Part shown: positions 1 to 9,109 of the stretch, one piece after another | Layout of the letters: each line of letters starts with the position of its first letter | Position numbering within the stretch: position 1 is the first letter of the stretch | Assembly: GCA_963714205.1 (NCBI GenBank) | Contig: CAVQNQ010000007.1 | Coordinates: forward strand, 186,001-250,000 | Length of the DNA: 64,000 bases | Reading direction: 5' to 3' | From: CAVQNQ01 sp963714205 | GTDB taxonomy: Bacteria > Acidobacteriota > Terriglobia > Bryobacterales > Bryobacteraceae | Program-made: the position numbers and the translations under genes | Notes under the pieces: model-generated | Told to the model about the DNA's origin: nothing | What the model saw: only the letters and a program-made list of their open reading frames with translations | The model's database searches: none

Positions 1-40
1 GCCGGAGCCAGCGGATACGCCACGCTAAGAACCGATAAGC

Positions 41-823
41 TCATATGACACCTTGAAGTCTTAATTCGGCGGCAGCCTCCGCGGCCGCCCGCCTCCACTC
101 CGCGCCCGTAATGCCCCACCCGAAAATCTCGTACAACAATGCGCCCGCGTGCGGCGCCCGCGCGAAATCGTAGGCCGGCGCGCGGCGGAAGCGCTCCGCA
201 TCCATGGAAAACTGCCGCAGGAAATGGAGCTGCGAGACGAAACACTCAATCATGCGGAGCTTGCGCGCGCGCGCCTCCGGGCTCATGGCGACTGTCTCGC
301 CCTCCTCGCCCTCGGGCAGGAAGCGCCCCGTCTCCAGGCCGCCATCGCGCGCGTGATAAGAGGCGAACTCGTAGATCGCGGGGGGTGATATGGAAAGCGC
401 GCAGGCCGCGTGCACGGCGAAGGCGGCGGAATCGTGATCCGGATGCCCGCCCTCGTACGGATGGGTCAGCACCACGCCAGGGCGCAATTCCTCGAGCAGC
501 CCCGCGATTTGCCGCGCCAGGGCGCCCATCGAAAGCCAAGCCTCCCCATCGACGGCCTCGAGTCGCCGCAGCCGCCCGTTCGAGATGCCCGCCAGTTCGA
601 GCGCCTGTTCGAGTTCCCGGCGCCGCGCCGCCGCGTAACCGTCGCGCGTCTGGCAACCGGCCGCCCGCGCATCGCGAAGATCCCGCGGCGCGCCGTCGGT
701 CACGTGCACGATGGCCCGCACCTCGAGGCGCGGCAGAATCCCCCCGGCCGCCAGGGTTTCATCGTCGGGGTGAGCCGCGACCAACAGCACAGGCCCCCCG
801 GTCAATGCGGCTTCAACAGGCAT
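41..823 (-). CDS. PIG-L family deacetylase (LmbE-like)
   Basis: A 260-residue zinc-dependent N-acetyl hydrolase of the PIG-L/LmbE family, which removes acetyl groups from N-acetylglucosamine-type substrates (GlcNAc-PI, mycothiol or bacillithiol precursors). The family metal-site signature AHPDDE is at residues 17-22, and a second cluster with the HPDH motif at 127-130 follows His121. Length is normal for the family. The gene is divergent from the histidine phosphatase starting at 963. No thiol-biosynthesis partner lies beside it, so the substrate cannot be named. Family assignment is firm; the specific reaction is open. Confidence 0.9.
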   Translation of the reverse strand: MPVEAALTGGPVLLVAAHPDDETLAAGGILPRLEVRAIVHVTDGAPRDLRDARAAGCQTRDGYAAARRRELEQALELAGISNGRLRRLEAVDGEAWLSMGALARQIAGLLEELRPGVVLTHPYEGGHPDHDSAAFAVHAACALSISPPAIYEFASYHARDGGLETGRFLPEGEEGETVAMSPEARARKLRMIECFVSQLHFLRQFSMDAERFRRAPAYDFARAPHAGALLYEIFGWGITGAEWRRAAAEAAAELRLQGVI

Positions 824-947
824 AATGGCGCGTAGTCCCCCCGCGGACTTCCGCCAGCCTTTTCCTCCCCAGCCTCACTCCTACAGGATGTCAGACGCGG
901 CGCTCTCCGGGCCGTTAAGAATCCAACACTCCCCAGGCACGTGGAGG

Positions 948-953
948 TACATT
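948..953 (+). promoter_or_regulatory. -10-like hexamer close to the start of the histidine phosphatase gene
   Basis: TACATT lies 9 nt before the ATG at 963. A start site about 7 nt downstream would give a nearly leaderless mRNA. No -35 was recognised. It is one of a set of similarly placed TANNNT hexamers in this window. Confidence 0.4.
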
Positions 954-962
954 CTAGTAAGC

Positions 963-1556
963 ATGGCCACGTTCTATCTGATCCGCCATGGCCTTAACGA
1001 CTACGTGGACAGGGCCATCGCCGGCTGGACCCCCGGTGTCAGTTTGAACGCGGAAGGCCGCGAGCAGGCCAGCCGCCTCGCCTGGAAACTGCTCGGCCGC
1101 GGCATCACCAGGCTCTACAGCAGCCCGCTCGAACGCGCCCTCGAAACCGCCGCTCCCATCGCCAAAGCCCTCGGCCTGCGCGTCGAGGTGCGCGACGCGT
1201 TAGGCGAGATACATTTCGGCGAGTGGACCGGAAAGCGCTTCGCGGATCTCGATCGCGACCCGCGCTGGCTCGTCTACAATCGGTATCGCAGCGGCACGCG
1301 CCCGCCCGGAGGCGAGCTGATGCTCGAGGCGCAGGTCCGCATTGTCAATGGACTCGAGTGCCTGCGCTTCCGCCATCCCGATGAAACCGTGGGAATTGTA
1401 AGCCACTCCGATATCATCCGCGCAGCCCTGCTGCACTACGCGGGCATGCCCCTGGATCTGTACGCCCGATTCACCATCGACCCGGCATCGTTCAGCATCG
1501 TCTCGCTCGAGCCCGCCGGCCCGCGCATCCTGGCCCTGAATGTCGCCGCCGATTGA
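963..1556 (+). CDS. Histidine phosphatase family protein (phosphoglycerate-mutase-like)
   Basis: A 197-residue member of the histidine phosphatase superfamily. The catalytic RHG (residues 8-10) sits at the N-terminus in LIRHG, the core Arg/Glu region follows (LYSSPLERALETA), and the second catalytic His is in the later VSHSD segment. The frame stays open upstream to 825, but the domain begins right at the ATG at 963, so I chose that start. Members act on phosphosugars, cofactor phosphates (CobC-like) or phosphoproteins. Nothing nearby fixes the substrate, so only the class is called. Confidence 0.88.
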   Translation: MATFYLIRHGLNDYVDRAIAGWTPGVSLNAEGREQASRLAWKLLGRGITRLYSSPLERALETAAPIAKALGLRVEVRDALGEIHFGEWTGKRFADLDRDPRWLVYNRYRSGTRPPGGELMLEAQVRIVNGLECLRFRHPDETVGIVSHSDIIRAALLHYAGMPLDLYARFTIDPASFSIVSLEPAGPRILALNVAAD

Positions 1557-1619
1557 AGGCGCTATCGCCACTTGACATGCAGCGAACAAAAAGAGAAACT
1601 ACACCCTGGAGGAAACACC

Positions 1620-2126
1620 ATGATCAGTGAAGCTCTGCTGCCCGAGTTTGACCATGAAATGGCCAACACGCGCAAGACCCTCGAACGCTGTCCCACGGAG
1701 AAATTCGATTTCAAACCGCATCCCAAGTCGTTCGCCATGGGCGCCCTGGCGACCCACATCGCCGACACGCCCCACTGGGCCGTGGAAATCATCGACAAGC
1801 CATCTTTCGATGTCGCCCCCGCAGGCGCTCCGCCCTTCCGGGAGGCGCCTCTCAAGACCCGAGAAGAAGTGCTGGAGCGCTTCGACCGGAATGTGTCGGC
1901 GGCGCGCGCAGCCATCGCCAAGGCCTCCGACGAAGACTTGAAGCAACCGTGGTCCCTGCTGGCCGGCGGGCAGAACATTTTCACCCTGCCGCGCGTAGCC
2001 GTGTGGCGCTTCATGATCGTGAGCCACGTGATTCACCACCGCGCGCAACTGGGCGTCTACCTGCGGCTCAACGATATCCCCGTGCCCGCCCTATACGGTC
2101 CCTCGGCGGACGAGTCGGGCATGTAG
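1620..2126 (+). CDS. DinB family protein
   Basis: A 168-residue four-helix-bundle protein of the DinB/YfiT-like superfamily. The metal-binding histidines typical of the fold are visible in the ATHIAD segment near the N-terminus and the VIHHRAQLG segment near the C-terminus. A good Shine-Dalgarno (CTGGAGG) precedes the ATG at 1620, preferred over the in-frame ATG at 1572. Some family members are thiol S-transferases (bacillithiol or mycothiol dependent). The PIG-L deacetylase two genes away would suit a low-molecular-weight thiol theme, but this is only a hint. Confidence 0.85.
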   Translation: MISEALLPEFDHEMANTRKTLERCPTEKFDFKPHPKSFAMGALATHIADTPHWAVEIIDKPSFDVAPAGAPPFREAPLKTREEVLERFDRNVSAARAAIAKASDEDLKQPWSLLAGGQNIFTLPRVAVWRFMIVSHVIHHRAQLGVYLRLNDIPVPALYGPSADESGM

Positions 2127-2140
2127 GCCGTCGCGGCGCG

Positions 2141-2356
2141 TTAGCCGGGTTCCACGGGGATGCCCGCCCCGGCCAGCACGGATTCCACTTCCGCGGGCCG
2201 CAATCGGGTGGCGTCGTATTCCACCGTCAGGCTGTCCAGGGACGGCGCCACTTTCACGCTCTGAATCCCATAGACCGCGCGCACTTCCGCGATGTGCGCC
2301 AGCAGCGTGTCGTCGAGCGGTTTCTGCACGCGGAACCGGACCTGCACCTTGGTCAT
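2141..2356 (-). CDS. Small HMA-fold-like protein without the CxxC metal motif
   Basis: A 71-residue protein starting MTKVQVRFRVQ, with a predicted beta-alpha-beta-beta-alpha-beta pattern and phrases typical of heavy-metal-associated domains: VYGIQSVKVAPSLDSLTVEYD, then RPAEVESVLAGAGIPV. The metal-binding CxxC loop is absent (position occupied by QKPLDDTLL), so it probably does not carry copper or mercury like classical HMA chaperones. It lies 40 bp downstream of thiD on the same strand and could share its transcript. The longer in-frame extension upstream lies inside thiD antisense frames and was discarded. Function unknown. Confidence 0.6.
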   Translation of the reverse strand: MTKVQVRFRVQKPLDDTLLAHIAEVRAVYGIQSVKVAPSLDSLTVEYDATRLRPAEVESVLAGAGIPVEPG

Positions 2357-2396
2357 AGAAATCACAGGATAGCAGCCGCTTGGCGCGCCGGCAGCC

Positions 2397-3179
2397 TCAC
2401 GAGACGCGAGCGTGATGATTGACCGGTCCCTCACCATGCCCGAGCCCGGGATTGGTGCGAATGGCCGCCTCGATGAATCGCTTGGCCGCGGCCACAGCGT
2501 CTGCCAGGGCTTTGCCGCTCGCCAATCCGGCGGTAATGGCGGCCGAGTAGGTGCAGCCGGTCCCGTGCGTGTGGGGCGTCTCGATCCGCTCGCCCGGAAA
2601 GTCCCGCCATTCCCGGCCGTCGTAGAGCACGTCGGTGGCATCGCCGGCCAAATGCCCGCCCTTGATCAGCACCGCGCCCGCTCCCAGCCGGTGAATAGCG
2701 GCGGCCGCCTCGCGCATATCGTTCAGCGTGACGATCTTCATGCCGGCCAGAGCCTCCGCTTCCGGCACGTTGGGCGTCACCAGAGCGGCTCTCCGCAGCA
2801 GTTTCCCTCTCACGATGCCAATGGCGTCCTGGGGCAGCAGCGGCAAGCCATGTTTGCTGATCATGACCGGGTCCACCACCAGCGGAAAGCTCCAGCCGGC
2901 CGCGGCACGGGCCACTGCCTCCACCACCTCCGCCGAGCCGAGCGCGCCGGTCTTGGCGGCGGCCGGCGGAATGTCCTCGATGACCGCGGCAATCTGCTCC
3001 AGCACCAGCCAGGGCGGCAGCACCTGCACACGCGATACCCGCACCGTGTTCTGCACCGTCAGCAGTGTGATGGCGGCTTCACCGTACGCCCCGAACTGGT
3101 GAAAAGTCTTGAGGTCCGCTTGAACCCCCGCCCCTCCGCTGGGATCCGATCCGGCTATTGTGAGGCACACGCTGCTCAT
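2397..3179 (-). CDS. thiD: Hydroxymethylpyrimidine/phosphomethylpyrimidine kinase ThiD
   Basis: A 260-residue ribokinase-fold enzyme that phosphorylates HMP and HMP-phosphate to HMP-PP in thiamine biosynthesis. The N-terminus IAGSDPSGGAGVQADLKTF is the classic ThiD substrate loop, and the C-terminal anion-hole segment HTHGTGCTYSAAITAGLASG is present. Length fits single-domain ThiD. No other thi genes are adjacent. It follows the aas-like gene by 51 bp but has its own -10-like element 7 nt before the ATG, so it may be transcribed separately. Confidence 0.95.
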   Translation of the reverse strand: MSSVCLTIAGSDPSGGAGVQADLKTFHQFGAYGEAAITLLTVQNTVRVSRVQVLPPWLVLEQIAAVIEDIPPAAAKTGALGSAEVVEAVARAAAGWSFPLVVDPVMISKHGLPLLPQDAIGIVRGKLLRRAALVTPNVPEAEALAGMKIVTLNDMREAAAAIHRLGAGAVLIKGGHLAGDATDVLYDGREWRDFPGERIETPHTHGTGCTYSAAITAGLASGKALADAVAAAKRFIEAAIRTNPGLGHGEGPVNHHARVS

Positions 3180-3186
3180 CTGTTAC

Positions 3187-3192
3187 AGAATA
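3187..3192 (-). promoter_or_regulatory. -10-like hexamer close to thiD start
   Basis: On the minus strand TATTCT lies 7 nt before the thiD ATG (3179), with no Shine-Dalgarno between. This predicts a leaderless or near-leaderless thiD mRNA. Confidence 0.4.
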
Positions 3193-3230
3193 ATGTAGGT
3201 CGCCGGGTTGCCGTACTCCAGCCAGCCGCG

Positions 3231-5405
3231 CTACACGCCGACGGCCGCCAATTCCTGGGCGCGGAGTTTCACGCCGTGCAGGTCCATTTTGCCCGTGCCG
3301 AGCGAGGGCAGGCTCTCCACCTGGTAGAGGTTTTCGCGCTTGGGAATCCAGAGGCGCGGCAGATTGGTTTCCGAGAGCCTCCGCCACAGCTCGGCCGGGG
3401 CGATCTCAGGCGCTATGTAGAGTGCTACCAGGCGCTCGCCGCGGCGCTCGTCTCCCACCGCCGTCACCACGCAGGGCGCCTCGCCGATCACCTCGCCGAT
3501 GGCCTCCTCAATGCGGACGTGCGGCACCATCTCGCCCGCGATCTTGCTGAAACGCGCCAGGCGGTCGGTGATGCGCAGGAAGCCTTCGTCGTCGATGGCG
3601 GCGATGTCGCCGGTCACGTACCACTCTTTGCGGAAGACCTCCGCCGTGCGCTCCGGATCGCCCAGGTAGCCGATCATCCGGTTGGCTCCCTTCACCAGCA
3701 GCAGGCCCTCCTGGTTCGGCGGCAGCGGCTCGAAGGTGACCGGATCGACGATGCGGGCGGCCACTCCCGGCAAGGGATGGCCGATGGTCCCGGACTGGTT
3801 GCCGCTCTGCACCTCTGATCCAACGCAAATATCGGTGGTGTTCACCGCCACCACAGGAGCCATTTCCGTGCAGCCGTAGCCCTCGTGGAGTTCCAGGCCG
3901 AACTTCTCCCGGAAGGCCGCCGCCACCGGCTCGCGCAGCTTCTCGGCGCCGGTAATCACCAGGCGCAAGCTGGCGAAATCCTCGCGCGAGCATTTGCGGA
4001 TGTAGGCGGAGCAGAAGGTCGGAGTGGCGATCAGCAGGGCGGCGCGGTACTTGGCCACCATATCGCCCACCGATTTCGACTCGGTGGGGTTCGGGTGGTA
4101 GGCCGCGCCACAGGCCGTCACCAGCGGGAACCAGATCAGCGTGGTGAAGCCGAAGGAATGGAAGAACGGCAGAATGCCCATGATGCGGTCGCGCGGGCCA
4201 ATCCAGAAGTGCTGCGCCATGGCGTCGATGTTGGCCAGCACATTGTAGTGCGACAGCATCACGCCTTTGGGAGTCCCCGTGGTGCCGCTCGAAAAGATGA
4301 TGGTGGCAAGCGTTTCCGGCGTGCCCCGGTTATGGCTCAGCCAGTGGGCCGGCACGAATCGCGCGGCTGCCAGCGCCCGCAGCTTTTCCCCTGTTCCAAT
4401 CCCGGCCAGGACGTCTTCCAGGAAGACCATGCCATCCATCGCCTCGATCTTGGCCTTGACCAGGAATTGCCGGGAGGTGACCACCGTGCGGATGCCGCAC
4501 TGCGCGATGGCGCTGGCGATGGCCTCGCGTCCCGCCGTGAAATTCAGATTCACGGGCATGGCCCCGGCCAGCGTCACGCCGACGTTTACCAGCGCTCCGC
4601 CCACCGATGCCGGCAGCATCACCCCGATGGCCTGCTGGCCCGGGCAGGCGCGCCGCACCCAATTCGAAACCATAACGCCGGCCGCCAGGACACGCCCATA
4701 GCTGAGTTCGCGGCCGGTGGAATCGGCCAGCGCCAGCCGGCTCCAGTTGCGGCGCGCGCTGCGGATCACCCGCAGGTCCAGCCGGTCGCGCGGCGTCTTG
4801 CGCAGGGCCACCGCTTCGCTTGAGAGTTCCTGTATGGCCAGCCGCACCTGGCAGGCCGTGGAAGAAGCGGGCATCGGCGCGCCAAACCCAACCGTGACCG
4901 GGAAGGGGATGCGCTGCGGCCATTTCCAGCCAAAGCGGCCGCCCTCGAAGCCGAAGATGCTGCCCCGCAAAGGATCGAGATGCACGGGGATGACCGGCAC
5001 ATCCAGGCCGTCCAGGATCTCCTCCAGGCCGCGTTTGAAGGGCAGGAGCTTCGAGGTGCGGCTGAGGGCGCCCTCGGCGCAGATACAAACCACGTGTCCC
5101 CCGGCCAATTGCCCGCGTATGGCGCCGACCGTTTCCGCCATCTCGCGCGGCCCGCCGCCTGCCGGAATGGCGCGGGCCAGGTGGAAGAACCAGCCGAAAG
5201 CCCTCTGCTCGCAATAGGGCCGCCAGACCAGAAACCGGATCGAACGCCGCACCGCGGCCCCCATGAGGAAGCCATCCACGTGCGCCATGTGATTGGCCAC
5301 CAGCAGCGCCGGACCGCGACGAGGAAAGTTCTCCGCGCCCACAACACGGATGCGGAAAAGCGTTCGGGCGGCCAGCCGGAACAGGAGGCGGAATCCAGTG
5401 CGCAT
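3231..5405 (-). CDS. aas: Bifunctional acyltransferase / acyl-ACP synthetase (Aas-type)
   Basis: A 724-residue fusion with the architecture and length of E. coli Aas (2-acyl-GPE acyltransferase/acyl-ACP synthetase). Residues about 1-210 form a PlsC-type acyltransferase: the HX4D motif is in NHMAHVD and the EG of the FPEGTRS-like block in ICAEGALSR. Residues about 230-724 form an AMP-binding ligase with the P-loop-like signature FSSGTTGTPKGVMLSH, the ATP/adenylate motif HEGYGCTEMAPV and the hinge YVTGDIAAIDDEGFL. It re-acylates lysophospholipids using fatty acids. The MFS transporter gene lies 6 bp upstream, reminiscent of the lplT-aas pair, although that transporter looks OFA-type rather than LplT-type. 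Confidence 0.88.
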   Translation of the reverse strand: MRTGFRLLFRLAARTLFRIRVVGAENFPRRGPALLVANHMAHVDGFLMGAAVRRSIRFLVWRPYCEQRAFGWFFHLARAIPAGGGPREMAETVGAIRGQLAGGHVVCICAEGALSRTSKLLPFKRGLEEILDGLDVPVIPVHLDPLRGSIFGFEGGRFGWKWPQRIPFPVTVGFGAPMPASSTACQVRLAIQELSSEAVALRKTPRDRLDLRVIRSARRNWSRLALADSTGRELSYGRVLAAGVMVSNWVRRACPGQQAIGVMLPASVGGALVNVGVTLAGAMPVNLNFTAGREAIASAIAQCGIRTVVTSRQFLVKAKIEAMDGMVFLEDVLAGIGTGEKLRALAAARFVPAHWLSHNRGTPETLATIIFSSGTTGTPKGVMLSHYNVLANIDAMAQHFWIGPRDRIMGILPFFHSFGFTTLIWFPLVTACGAAYHPNPTESKSVGDMVAKYRAALLIATPTFCSAYIRKCSREDFASLRLVITGAEKLREPVAAAFREKFGLELHEGYGCTEMAPVVAVNTTDICVGSEVQSGNQSGTIGHPLPGVAARIVDPVTFEPLPPNQEGLLLVKGANRMIGYLGDPERTAEVFRKEWYVTGDIAAIDDEGFLRITDRLARFSKIAGEMVPHVRIEEAIGEVIGEAPCVVTAVGDERRGERLVALYIAPEIAPAELWRRLSETNLPRLWIPKRENLYQVESLPSLGTGKMDLHGVKLRAQELAAVGV

Positions 5406-5411
5406 TCCAGA

Positions 5412-6647
5412 TTAGGATACTGCAATCGGCTCTTCGGTGGTCCGGGAGCGCTTCTTCGGGAGCGGCGTCCGGAGCAGCGCGAGCGCCCCGAACCCCGCGC
5501 ACAGAGCCAGCGCCGCGCTGCCGTAGAAGCCATAGTCCCACTTGCCGGTTGTTTCGAACAGCGTGGCGGCCAACCCTCCGGCGAGAATGGAGGCAAGGCC
5601 CTTCGTGCTGTAGAGGAAGCTGTAGTTCGACGCGGCGTGGCGCGCTCCGAACAGGTCCGCGAGCACCGCCGGGAAGAGCACGTACAGCTCGCCCCACGTG
5701 AGGAAGACCAGCGCCATCGTGACCACGAACCAGACATCCCCACGGCGCCCGAGCGTCACCACGCTGGCCAGAAAGATCGCCTGCAGAAAGAACGCCACGG
5801 CCATGGTTCGCTCGCGCCCCAGCGAGTCCGAAACCCAGCCCCACAGGAAGCGGCTCGCGCCGTTGCCGAGCGGGTTCAGCGAAAGCGCGATCGCCAGCGC
5901 CGCGGCGCCCACTTTGAAATCGCGCGCCACGGGCGCCACCTGGGCGGTGGCCATGAGCCCTCCGATGCCGATCATCAGCATCATGGCGTAGAGAAGGTAG
6001 AACTGCGGCGTGCGCAGCATCTCGATGGAATTGAACTGCTCGTTCTGCCTGCGGATCTTCGGCTGCACCCCCGCCGGCGGCGCCGGCAAGAAGCCCATCG
6101 GCGGATATTTCAGGAATTGCCCCGCGCCAAGAACCAGAAGGCCCAGCACCGCACCCGAGATGGCGAACGTGGCCCGGTAGCCCATCGAACGAATCAGCCA
6201 GGCGAAGACCGGATTGAAGAACGCCGCGCCCGAGCCATAGCCCGCCGCGATCAATCCCGACGCGACGCCCCGTCTGTCCGGGAACCATTTCAGGCCCAGG
6301 GCCGTGGAACAGCAATAGACGAATCCGTTTCCGAGGCCCGCCACCGCATACAAGGCATAAAACGCGGGCAGATGGTGAACCTGCCCCAGCCCTGCCCAGC
6401 CCACTCCGCACAGGAAGCCGGCCATGGTCATGAAGGTCCGCGGTCCCAGCCGGTCGATGAGCCAGCCCGAAAGCGGCATCGTCCAGGTCATCACCGCGAT
6501 GAAAACGGTGAATCCCCACTGCACATCCGAAAGCTTCCAGTGCGTAGCGGCGGTCATCGGCTGGACGAACATCGTCCAGGCGTACTGCAGGTTGCCGATC
6601 ATGACCATCGCCACCACGGCCGCGGCGAGCCTGAACCAGCGGCTCAC
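5412..6647 (-). CDS. MFS transporter, oxalate/formate antiporter (OFA)-like
   Basis: A 411-residue, 12-TM major facilitator. The N-terminal half matches OFA-family phrasing: SDVQWGFTVFIAVMTW, PLSGWLIDRLGPR, and KWFPDRRGVASGLIAAGYGSGAAFFNP. The start overlaps the upstream panE-like gene by 4 bp (ATGA), and the stop is 6 bp before the aas-like gene, so it sits mid-operon. OFA carriers exchange dicarboxylates or formate and also include monocarboxylate carriers. The upstream oxalate-CoA-ligase-like gene makes oxalate an attractive substrate. The alternative is a lysophospholipid flippase role by analogy with lplT-aas. Confidence 0.8.
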   Translation of the reverse strand: MSRWFRLAAAVVAMVMIGNLQYAWTMFVQPMTAATHWKLSDVQWGFTVFIAVMTWTMPLSGWLIDRLGPRTFMTMAGFLCGVGWAGLGQVHHLPAFYALYAVAGLGNGFVYCCSTALGLKWFPDRRGVASGLIAAGYGSGAAFFNPVFAWLIRSMGYRATFAISGAVLGLLVLGAGQFLKYPPMGFLPAPPAGVQPKIRRQNEQFNSIEMLRTPQFYLLYAMMLMIGIGGLMATAQVAPVARDFKVGAAALAIALSLNPLGNGASRFLWGWVSDSLGRERTMAVAFFLQAIFLASVVTLGRRGDVWFVVTMALVFLTWGELYVLFPAVLADLFGARHAASNYSFLYSTKGLASILAGGLAATLFETTGKWDYGFYGSAALALCAGFGALALLRTPLPKKRSRTTEEPIAVS

Positions 6648-7600
6648 TGGGACGCTCTCGCCGCTGCTTCGGCGGCCTCGAGCAGCGCCGTGCAGGCGTA
6701 CACCGTGCGCGTATGCGGCATGTCGATGCCGAGCCTCTCGCCGAGTTCCAGCGGCGCACCCACCATGGGCTCGAGCTCCAGGGGGCGGCCCGCTTCGAGA
6801 TCCTGCAGCATCGAGGTCTTATGCTCGCCCACCTTCTGGGCGCCGGCGATTCGCTGATCGATCGAAACCGGAAGCTCTATCCCCAGCTTGCCGGCCACGG
6901 CGGCGATCTCGATCATGATGGCGCGAACCAGGGCGCTAACGCCGGGGTCGCGTGTCATCTGTGCCAGCGTGGCCCGCGTCAGCGCGCTGATCGGATTGAA
7001 CGCCGCATTGCCCAGCAGCTTGACCCAGATCTCCTCGCGAATCCGGGTAGTGATCGGGCAGCGCAGGCCCGCCCGGATGAGCGCCTCGGCGATCGCCCGG
7101 CATCGCTCGGAGCGCGTGCCATCCGGTTCGCCCAGCGTGATCCGGTTTCCGTTAGTGTGGCGGATCACGCCGGGTTCCGCGATTTCGGCTCCCAGATAAA
7201 CAATGGAACCCACCACGCGGCGGGGATCGATCGAGGCGGCGATGACTCCGCCCGGATCGACGCGTTCGAGATGACAGTACCACCACGGGATGCCGTTCTG
7301 CGTGCTCACAACCGTGGTCGCGTCTCCCATGAGCGGCGTGATCTGCGGCGCCAGTTGCGTCAGGCTATGCGCCTTCACGCCCAAAATAATTACGTCGAAC
7401 GGCCCGGCCCCGCTGAGGCTGCCGAGAATTTTCGGACGGACTTCGAAATCGCCGCTCTCGTCGATTATGCGCAGGCCGCGCTCCTCCATGGCCCGCAGGT
7501 GCGCGCCGCGCGCGAACAGTGTAACGTCCTCGCCGGCGCGCGCCAGCGAGGCGCCGATGTACCCGCCGATAGCGCCCGCCCCGGCGATCAGAAAGCGCAT
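6644..7600 (-). CDS. 2-dehydropantoate 2-reductase family protein
   Basis: A 318-residue NADP-dependent reductase of the ketopantoate reductase (PanE/ApbA) family. The Rossmann GxGxxG motif is GAGAIGG at residues 7-13, and the C-terminal catalytic region has the conserved EEIWVKLLGNAAFNPISAL segment with its active-site Lys. Canonical PanE makes pantoate for CoA, but the family is broad (2-keto acid reductases). The operon context, 2 bp after an oxalate-CoA-ligase-like gene and overlapping an OFA transporter, suggests a catabolic 2-oxoacid role, so panE is not asserted. Confidence 0.82.
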   Translation of the reverse strand: MRFLIAGAGAIGGYIGASLARAGEDVTLFARGAHLRAMEERGLRIIDESGDFEVRPKILGSLSGAGPFDVIILGVKAHSLTQLAPQITPLMGDATTVVSTQNGIPWWYCHLERVDPGGVIAASIDPRRVVGSIVYLGAEIAEPGVIRHTNGNRITLGEPDGTRSERCRAIAEALIRAGLRCPITTRIREEIWVKLLGNAAFNPISALTRATLAQMTRDPGVSALVRAIMIEIAAVAGKLGIELPVSIDQRIAGAQKVGEHKTSMLQDLEAGRPLELEPMVGAPLELGERLGIDMPHTRTVYACTALLEAAEAAARASQ

Positions 7601-7602
7601 GA

Positions 7603-9109
7603 TCAGGCCCCGGCGAGCGCTTTAGCTACCGCGCCGCGCTGGATCTTGCCCGTGGTCGTGCGCGGAATCGCCTTCTCGATGTAGATCTTCTTGGGGCACT
7701 TGAAGTCCGCCAGCCGCTCCTTGCAGAAGGCCAGAATCGCGGCTTCGCCGCGGCCTCGGTCCCCTCTTTCAAGACCACCGCGGCGGCGACTTCTTCGCCC
7801 CAGACGGGATGCGGCACTCCGAACGCCACCGCGTCGGCCACCGCCGGGTGGCTCAGCAGAACTTCGTCGATCTCCCGCGGTCCGATCTTCTCGCCGCCGC
7901 GATTGATCAGTTCCTTGATGCGGCCCGTCAGCGTGAGATAGCGGTCTTCATCGAGAAAGCCTTGATCGCCGGTGCGAAACCACCCGTTGGTGAATGACTT
8001 CTGGTTGGCCTCGGGATTGTTCTCGTAACCGGATACGACATTGGGGCCCTGAATCACCACTTCCCCGCGCTGGCCCGTGCGCAGCAGATCGCCCGCCTCG
8101 TCCATGATGCCGATCTGGACGCCCGTTCCGGGCCCCACCGAGCCGGCTTTCCGCACCGCTGGCGGCCGGGGATTCGACGCCATCTGGTGTGACGCTTCGG
8201 TCATGCCGTAAGCCTCGAGCACGGGAACGCCGAAGACGCGCTCCATGCGCTCCATCATTTCCGGCGGCAGCGCGGCGCTGCACGAGCGGATGAAGCGCAA
8301 ACCCTCGGCGCCCGCGGGCCGCCCCTCGCCGGCGCGCGCAACCAACAGGTTATGGATGGTGGGCACCGCCGAATACCAGGTGGCGCCCGTCTCGCGCACG
8401 GTTCGCCAGAAGGAAAGCGGGCTGAACTTGGCGGGAACCACCACGGTTCCGCCCGAGAGCAGCGTAGAAAGGGTCGATGCGACCAGGCCGTGCACGTGGA
8501 ACAAGCGGCATGACGCAGAGCGAGACATCCGCCGGCGAGAGCCGGTAATGCGTCACGATGTTGCGCATCGAGGCAGAAATGTTCCGGTGCAGTGATCGGA
8601 ACGCGCTTGGGGCGTCCCGTGCTGCCGCTGGTGTGCAGAACGAGCGCGATGTCGCCGGGGGATGGCGCGGAGGCCGTTCGACTATTGGGCGCCTCCGCGA
8701 TGCGCACGCATCCGGCGCTGTCCATCCCGACCGGATACGTGGGAATCCCTTTCGCGGCGGCCGATTTCAACGCCGCCTCGGCTCCGGCGGGGCACAGCAC
8801 CAGCTTCGCGTTGGTGTCCTCCAGGTAGAAACCGATTTCCTCCTCGCGGTATCCGGGATTCAACGGCGCGGCCGTTCCCGCCACCGATGCCGCCAGGAAG
8901 CTCACGATGGCCGGCAATCCGTTCGGGAAGACCGTCGAGACCCGGTCGCCACGGCGAATTCCCAAGGCCGCCAGGGCGTCCGCCATAGCCGCGACCTGAT
9001 CGCGCAGTTGCTGGTAAGTGACGTGGATTCCCGCCTCGGGCAGGACGATCGCGGTGCTGTCTCCCGGCGCGGCGCCGATTAGTTCCAGCAAGGTATCGGA
9101 AGTAGACAT
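7603..9109 (-). pseudogene. Oxalate-CoA ligase-like (AAE3/Pcs60-type) gene interrupted by three indels
   Basis: Reading from ATG 9109, the frame encodes a normal acyl-CoA synthetase N-terminus up to the ATP motif HTSGSTGRPKRVPIT, then breaks. A single extra base at about 8590 and another at 8502 shift the frame, and one base is missing near 7746. When the three are corrected, the protein is continuous to the TGA at 7603-7605 and ends TTTGKIQRGAVAKALAGA. The middle closely resembles plant AAE3/yeast Pcs60 oxalyl-CoA synthetases: FHVHGL, TWYSAVPTIH, LRFIRSCSAALPP, EAYGMTEASHQMASNP, GRIKELINRGGEKIGPREID. As written, no functional enzyme could be made; the cause is either decay or assembly error. 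It heads the operon with the panE-like and OFA genes. Confidence 0.8.

Noticed and set aside
3231..5412. Calling the MFS-aas pair an LplT-Aas lysophospholipid system
   Set aside because: The transporter's motifs fit the OFA family better than LplT; adjacency alone is not enough.
4330..6759. An 809-codon frame covering parts of the aas and MFS genes
   Set aside because: Out-of-frame reading of two identified genes on the same strand; no domain.
6644..7600. Naming the reductase panE
   Set aside because: The family is broad and the operon context is not pantothenate synthesis.
8255..8600. Programmed frameshifting in the ligase gene
   Set aside because: Three separate sites would be needed, with no slippery heptamer or downstream structure; indels are simpler.
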